This document shows positions 60,096-64,000 of a stretch of DNA of 64,000 bases, piece after piece. Below the pieces are notes generated by a model. The model searched no databases. It was given only the letters and a program-made list of their open reading frames with translations, and was not told where the DNA came from. Where the stretch lies: contig CABUWV010000003.1 of the NCBI GenBank assembly GCA_902495355.1, positions 1-64,000 on the forward strand, given 5' to 3'. The position numbers and the translations under genes are program-made. The number at the start of each line of letters is the position of its first letter. Within the stretch, counting starts at the first letter, position 1. This DNA is from an uncultured Collinsella sp. (GTDB taxonomy: Bacteria > Actinomycetota > Coriobacteriia > Coriobacteriales > Coriobacteriaceae).

Positions 60096-60159
60096 TGTTA
60101 ACACGTCAACAAAGACTGAAATGCGTTATCCTCTCTTGGTCGATGTAAACACGTCAACA
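60096..60159. promoter_or_regulatory. Paired operators between birA and fabH
   Basis: TGTTAACACGTCAACA (60096-60111) and TGTAAACACGTCAACA (60144-60159) differ at one base. Each is an imperfect palindrome of TGTTRAC half-sites. Centres are 48 bp apart. They probably bind a regulator of fatty-acid synthesis not encoded in this window. Confidence 0.7.
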
Positions 60160-60177
60160 ACTCAAAGGAGGTTAGTG

Positions 60178-61137
60178 ATGGGTTTCACGATTCTTGGAAC
60201 AGGTTCGGCACTTCCTGAGCGCAGTGTTTCCAATGACGAGCTGTCTGAGTTCCTCGATACCTCGGATGAGTGGATTTTTACTCGCACAGGTATCAAGAGC
60301 CGCCACGTCTGCACCACCGAGTCACTTGACGACCTTGCCGTAGCAGCGAGCGAGCGGGCACTCCAGGTGTCCGGAATCGACGCGAGCCAGCTGGATCTGA
60401 TCGTCTGCTCGACGACGACGGGTGACCACCTTGTTCCCGCCGAGGCGTGTGCCGTTGCTGAGCGACTAGGCGCGACGTGCCCTGCCTTCGATGTCTCGGC
60501 GGCTTGTGCCGGCTTCGTATTTGCGCTCGATGTCGCCGAGGGCTATATCGCCCGCAGCCGTGCCGAGCGCGTGCTTGTTGTTGCTGCCGAGCAGATGACG
60601 CGCGCGCTCGAGTGGACCGACCGTGCCACCTGCGTGCTATTTGGCGATGGGGCAGGCGCCGCAGTGATTGAAGCTGGGGGAGACAACCCCCTTGCCGTTG
60701 AGCTTTCGACGGCGCCCGACGTCGAGACGTTGCGCGTTCCCGGTCTGGTCGGTACCTCGCCGTTTAAGGCTTCCGCAGATAGCGCGAGCGTGCTGTCCAT
60801 GAATGGCCGCCGCGTGTTCAAGTTCGGCGTCAACGCCATCTGTGACACGGTCCATAAGCTTGCGATCGATGCGAGCATTTTGGTCGAAGACATCGATCAT
60901 TTTGTATTCCATCAGGCTAACGAACGAATCCTGAGCCAGGCGGTCAAGCGTCTGGGCGTGCCGGACGAGCGTGTGGTTCGCACGTTGCGCGAGACCGGCA
61001 ACATTTCGAGCGCATGCATTCCGCTTGCCCTCGACCGGCTGGCAAACGCCGGTGCACTTCACACGGGCGACACGATCGCCTTGGTTGGATTTGGCGCCGG
61101 TCTGGATATAGGTGGCTATCTGCTTCGTTGGAAGTAG
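60178..61137 (+). CDS. fabH: 3-oxoacyl-ACP synthase III (KAS III)
   Basis: Condenses acetyl- or acyl-CoA with malonyl-ACP to start fatty-acid synthesis. 319 residues. The catalytic triad is visible: Cys in DVSAACAGF (~110), His in FVFHQANERI (~247) and Asn in ETGNISSAC (~277). It starts MGFTILGTGSALPE at 60178 with AAAGGAGG six bases away. First gene of the fabH-acpP-fabK-fabD-fabG operon. Confidence 0.96.
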   Translation: MGFTILGTGSALPERSVSNDELSEFLDTSDEWIFTRTGIKSRHVCTTESLDDLAVAASERALQVSGIDASQLDLIVCSTTTGDHLVPAEACAVAERLGATCPAFDVSAACAGFVFALDVAEGYIARSRAERVLVVAAEQMTRALEWTDRATCVLFGDGAGAAVIEAGGDNPLAVELSTAPDVETLRVPGLVGTSPFKASADSASVLSMNGRRVFKFGVNAICDTVHKLAIDASILVEDIDHFVFHQANERILSQAVKRLGVPDERVVRTLRETGNISSACIPLALDRLANAGALHTGDTIALVGFGAGLDIGGYLLRWK

Positions 61138-61188
61138 TCGCACATAGGAAATAAAAACGCCCTAGGGCACAACCAAAGGAGAACTACC

Positions 61189-61425
61189 ATGGCAGATCAG
61201 AAGACCTTCGAGCGCGTTTGCGACGTTATCCGCGAGACCGCTGGTCTTGACGACGTTGAGATGAAGCCCGAGTCCACGCTCGAGGAGATTGGTCTCGACA
61301 GCCTGGGCACCGTCGAGATCCTCGTCGCCGTCGAGGACGAGTTTGGCATCCAGCTCGATACCGAGGAGAACCCCAAGACGGTCGGCGAGTTCGCCGATAC
61401 GGTCGAGGCGGCATTGGAGAAGTAG
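61189..61425 (+). CDS. acpP: Acyl carrier protein
   Basis: 78-residue acidic carrier. The phosphopantetheine Ser is in the motif GLDSLGTVEI (~residue 38). Carries growing acyl chains among the enzymes encoded next to it. AAAGGAGA precedes the ATG. Confidence 0.97.
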   Translation: MADQKTFERVCDVIRETAGLDDVEMKPESTLEEIGLDSLGTVEILVAVEDEFGIQLDTEENPKTVGEFADTVEAALEK

Positions 61426-61427
61426 AG

Positions 61428-62372
61428 ATGCTCAAGACTCCTCTCTGCGATCTGCTCGGCATCGAAAAGCCCGTGTTCCAGGGCGGTATGGCCTGGATTG
61501 CCGATGCCTCGCTGGCGTCCGCAGTGTCCGAGGCGGGTGGCTTAGGCATCATTGCGGCCATGAACGCCGACGCCAACTGGCTGCGCGACCAGATTCACGA
61601 GCTGCGCGCCAGGACGGATAAGCCCTTTGGCGTCAACGTCATGCTCATGAGCCCGTTCGCCGACGAGGTTGCACAGGTCGTGATTGACGAGCGAGTGCCG
61701 GTCGTCGTGACGGGCGCCGGCAATCCCGCCAAGTACATGAAGGCGTGGAACGAGGCGGGCATCAAGGTCATCCCGGTCGTTGCCTCGGTGGCGCTGGCGC
61801 GCCTCGTGGCACGTCGTGGAGCCACGGCGGTTGTTGCCGAGGGTACCGAATCGGGCGGCCATATTGGCGAGACCTCGACGATGGCACTGGTGCCGCAGGT
61901 CGTCGATGCGGTTGACATTCCCGTCGTGGCCGCCGGCGGTATTGCCGACGGCCGCGGCGTGGCGGCCGCCTTTATGCTGGGCGCCGAAGGCGTGCAAGTG
62001 GGTACGCGCTTTCTGGTCGCAGACGAGTGCACCGTCTCGGAGCAGTACAAAGAGATGGTCCTGAAGGCCAACGACACTTCAACGCGTGCGACCGGTCGCT
62101 CGACGGGACATCCAGTGCGCGCCCTCAAGAGCCCCTTCACCAACGCCTATGCCAAGAGCGAGGGTTCCGGCGCGAGTGCCGAGGAGCTCGGTGCTATGGG
62201 AACCGGTGCGCTGCGTAAGGCCGCCAAGGACGGCAACTACGAAGAGGGTTCGTTTTTGTGTGGACAGATTGCCGGCATGGTTAGCGAGCGCCAGAGCGCA
62301 CGCGAAATCGTTGACGATCTGGTCGATGGCGCCGAGCGCGTCCTGAAGGGTGCGTCCGCATGGGTAGCGTAG
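61428..62372 (+). CDS. fabK: Enoyl-ACP reductase FabK (FMN-dependent)
   Basis: Last step of the elongation cycle. 314 residues of the FabK/nitronate-monooxygenase fold. FQGGMAWIADASLASAVSEA (~16-35), GAGNPAKYMKAWNEAG (~97) and EGTESGGHIGETSTM (~141-155) are FMN- and substrate-binding regions. Context in the fab operon favours FabK over nitronate monooxygenase. FabK enzymes are insensitive to triclosan. No FabI gene is seen here. Confidence 0.93.
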   Translation: MLKTPLCDLLGIEKPVFQGGMAWIADASLASAVSEAGGLGIIAAMNADANWLRDQIHELRARTDKPFGVNVMLMSPFADEVAQVVIDERVPVVVTGAGNPAKYMKAWNEAGIKVIPVVASVALARLVARRGATAVVAEGTESGGHIGETSTMALVPQVVDAVDIPVVAAGGIADGRGVAAAFMLGAEGVQVGTRFLVADECTVSEQYKEMVLKANDTSTRATGRSTGHPVRALKSPFTNAYAKSEGSGASAEELGAMGTGALRKAAKDGNYEEGSFLCGQIAGMVSERQSAREIVDDLVDGAERVLKGASAWVA

Positions 62373-63286
62373 CGTTTCTGTTTGCCGGCCAGGGTGCCCA
62401 ACACCCCGCGATGGGCGTCGACCTGATCGAGACATCGCCGGCGGCCGCCGAGGTGTTCACCATTGCCGACGAGGTGCGCCCGGGGACGAGCGAGCAGTGC
62501 CGGAGCGCCTCCAAGGAGGAGCTCTCGCAGACCGAGAACACGCAGCCGTGCGTGTTCGTTCACGACCTGGCAGCGGCTGCCGCCCTGCGTGAGCGCGGCG
62601 TGGTACCTGCCGCCTGTGCGGGATTCTCGCTGGGCGAGGTCGCCGCGCTCACCTTTGCGGGGGCGTTCGATACGCGAGCGGGCTTTGAGCTCGTGTGCGA
62701 GCGCGCGGCGCTGATGGCCGCGGCTGCCGAGCGCCATCCGGGCGGCATGCGCGCCGTCATCAAGCTCGATGCGGCGCAAGTCGAGGGCCTGGCAAAACAG
62801 GCCGGCGAGGACTGCTGGCCAGTCAACTACAACAGCCCACAGCAGACGGTTGTGGCCGGAGCGCCCGATGCGCTGCAGACCCTCGACGTCCTAGTAAAAG
62901 AGGCTGGCGGCCGCGCCATGAAGGTCGCGGTGTCGGGTGCATTTCATAGCCCCTATATGGCCGAGGCGACCTGTGGCCTTGCCGCATATATTGAGGCCGG
63001 TCACGCGCCGTCCCCGTTGCTCATTCCTGTTTTGGCAAATATGACAGCGGCGCCCTATCCGGCGGATCCCCAGACGGCATCGGATGTCTTGGCCAATCAG
63101 GTGAGCCATGCCGTACGCTGGGTCGATACGCTGCATGCTCTGCAGGATCAAGGCATCGACACATTTATTGAGGTCGGCCCCGGCAAAACGCTGTCCGGCC
63201 TGGTCAAGCGTACGCTGAGCGACGTTCGTGTGTATTCGTGCGAGACGGCCGAGCAGGTCGCAGCTATTGCCGACGAGCTCGCATAG
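62360..63286 (+). CDS. fabD: Malonyl-CoA:ACP transacylase
   Basis: Loads malonyl units onto ACP. 308 residues. FLFAGQGAQHPAMG opens the protein; the nucleophile motif reads GFSLGE (~94) where many FabD have GHSLGE. The catalytic His is in SGAFHSPYM (~195), and GPGKTLSGL lies near the end. It overlaps fabK by 13 bases, so the two are translationally coupled. Confidence 0.95.
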   Translation: MGSVAFLFAGQGAQHPAMGVDLIETSPAAAEVFTIADEVRPGTSEQCRSASKEELSQTENTQPCVFVHDLAAAAALRERGVVPAACAGFSLGEVAALTFAGAFDTRAGFELVCERAALMAAAAERHPGGMRAVIKLDAAQVEGLAKQAGEDCWPVNYNSPQQTVVAGAPDALQTLDVLVKEAGGRAMKVAVSGAFHSPYMAEATCGLAAYIEAGHAPSPLLIPVLANMTAAPYPADPQTASDVLANQVSHAVRWVDTLHALQDQGIDTFIEVGPGKTLSGLVKRTLSDVRVYSCETAEQVAAIADELA

Positions 63287-63316
63287 TCCACAGGGCTGTA
63301 ACCCGAAAGGAATGAC

Positions 63317-64000
63317 ATGGGCAACTTGAACAATGGCGCGCTCGAGCGCAACGACTCACGTCGCGTGGCACTGGTCACGGGCGGCTCGCGGGGTATCGGC
63401 CGCGCCTGCGCTATCGGTCTGGCGGAGGATGGCTACGATATCGCCGTCGTCTATGCCGGCAGCGTCGATGCGGCGCGCGAGACGTGCGACGCCTGCGAGG
63501 CGGCTGGCGCCACGGCGCGCTCATATCAATGCGACGTGGCCGACCCCGCTGCCGTCAACGCGTGCGTGGAAGCGGTCCTCAACGACTTTGGCTCCATTTG
63601 GGCGCTCGTCAACAACGCTGGCATCACCCGCGATGGCCTGCTCATGCGCATGGGCGATGACGCCTTCGATCGCGTGCTCGATGTCAATCTTAAAGGAACG
63701 TTTAACACGACGCGCGCGCTCACCAAGACCTTTATGCGCCAGCGCGGCGGCTGCGTCGTCAACATGAGCTCGGTCGTGGGCCTGATGGGCAATGCCGGGC
63801 AAGCCAACTACGCTGCCTCCAAGGCGGGCGTGATCGGCCTGACCAAGGCGGTGGCGCGCGAGCTTGCGCCCCGCGGCGTACGAGTGAACGCGGTTGCCCC
63901 CGGGTTTGTCGAGACGGATATGACGGCAAAGCTCTCGGAGAAGGTGCGTACGGTAACCGAGGAGCAGATTCCCCTTAAGCGTATGGCGCGCCCTGAGGAG
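63317..64000 (+). CDS. fabG: 3-oxoacyl-ACP reductase FabG (partial, cut by window end)
   Basis: NADPH-dependent reductase of the SDR family. 228 codons are visible and the frame is open at the window edge. Cofactor motif VTGGSRGIGRA (~19-29), NNAGITRDG (~97), catalytic Ser in MSSVVG and YAASKAG (Tyr and Lys, ~167-173), and APGFVETDMT (~195). AAAGGAATGAC precedes the ATG. About 20-25 C-terminal residues should lie beyond the window. Confidence 0.95.
   Translation, partial: MGNLNNGALERNDSRRVALVTGGSRGIGRACAIGLAEDGYDIAVVYAGSVDAARETCDACEAAGATARSYQCDVADPAAVNACVEAVLNDFGSIWALVNNAGITRDGLLMRMGDDAFDRVLDVNLKGTFNTTRALTKTFMRQRGGCVVNMSSVVGLMGNAGQANYAASKAGVIGLTKAVARELAPRGVRVNAVAPGFVETDMTAKLSEKVRTVTEEQIPLKRMARPEE

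Noticed and set aside
61428..62372. Nitronate monooxygenase instead of FabK
   Set aside because: Position between acpP and fabD in a complete fab operon makes FabK far more likely.

Overview
The window is a GC-rich bacterial chromosome segment. Its gene content and order point to an actinobacterium of the class Coriobacteriia, most likely a Collinsella-like gut anaerobe. This assignment is an inference from: the disA-ispD-ispF-cysS-rlmB-yacP block; a str operon (rpsL-rpsG-fusA-rpsJ) that ends at a terminator with tuf elsewhere; a fabH-acpP-fabK-fabD-fabG cluster; FabK instead of FabI; anaerobic iron uptake by a fused FeoA-FeoB; and many long palindromic intergenic repeats. No rRNA gene is present, so the species cannot be fixed from the sequence alone.

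Layout. 0.3-7.3 kb: a ThrE-type amino-acid exporter, a DUF2798 membrane protein, the ClpC chaperone and a PepD-type dipeptidase. 7.4-9.9 kb: a HipBA toxin-antitoxin pair (minus strand) with a triple operator, then the manganese exporter MntP behind a yybP-ykoY manganese riboswitch. 10.2-15.7 kb: c-di-AMP synthase DisA, isoprenoid enzymes IspD and IspF, CysRS, a SpoU rRNA methyltransferase and a NYN nuclease. 15.7-17.2 kb: a single-protein HTH-HipA kinase with its own 18-bp inverted-repeat operator. 17.3-20.3 kb: five tRNAs (Thr, Tyr, Thr, Met, Trp), tuf and rpmG, plus a repeat-rich gene desert. 20.3-22.6 kb: secE, nusG, rplK, rplA.

22.7-36 kb is mostly minus-strand accessory metabolism: a phosphoesterase coupled to a ParB-like/BMP fusion protein, MscS, a frameshifted sortase-anchored 5'-nucleotidase, a TrpXYZ-like ABC importer, a WYL regulator, AsnRS, a PTS IIA protein and an alpha/beta hydrolase. 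36-43.9 kb: FeoAB, a sugar-efflux MFS protein, a GH13 glucosidase, a hypoxanthine-DNA glycosylase family protein, an orphan and an aminotransferase. 43.9-59.1 kb: the transcription/translation core (L10 leader, rplJ, rplL, galU, rpoB, rpoC, rpsL, rpsG, fusA, rpsJ). 59.2-64 kb: BirA, then the type II fatty-acid synthesis operon, cut by the window edge inside fabG.

The most unusual content is between the genes. (i) A family of nested palindromes around a GGCATGACC/GGTCAATGCC hairpin has three copies (14.0, 36.0, 54.9 kb) whose stems differ by compensatory changes. (ii) Two giant palindromes share a CACTTAATGTG core, upstream of rplJL and of rpsL. (iii) Three 59-bp hairpin units lie exactly 80 bp apart at 17.5-17.7 kb. 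(iv) REP-like hairpins abut stop codons of minus-strand genes. (v) Clear operator arrays precede hipBA, the HTH-HipA kinase, feoAB and fabH.
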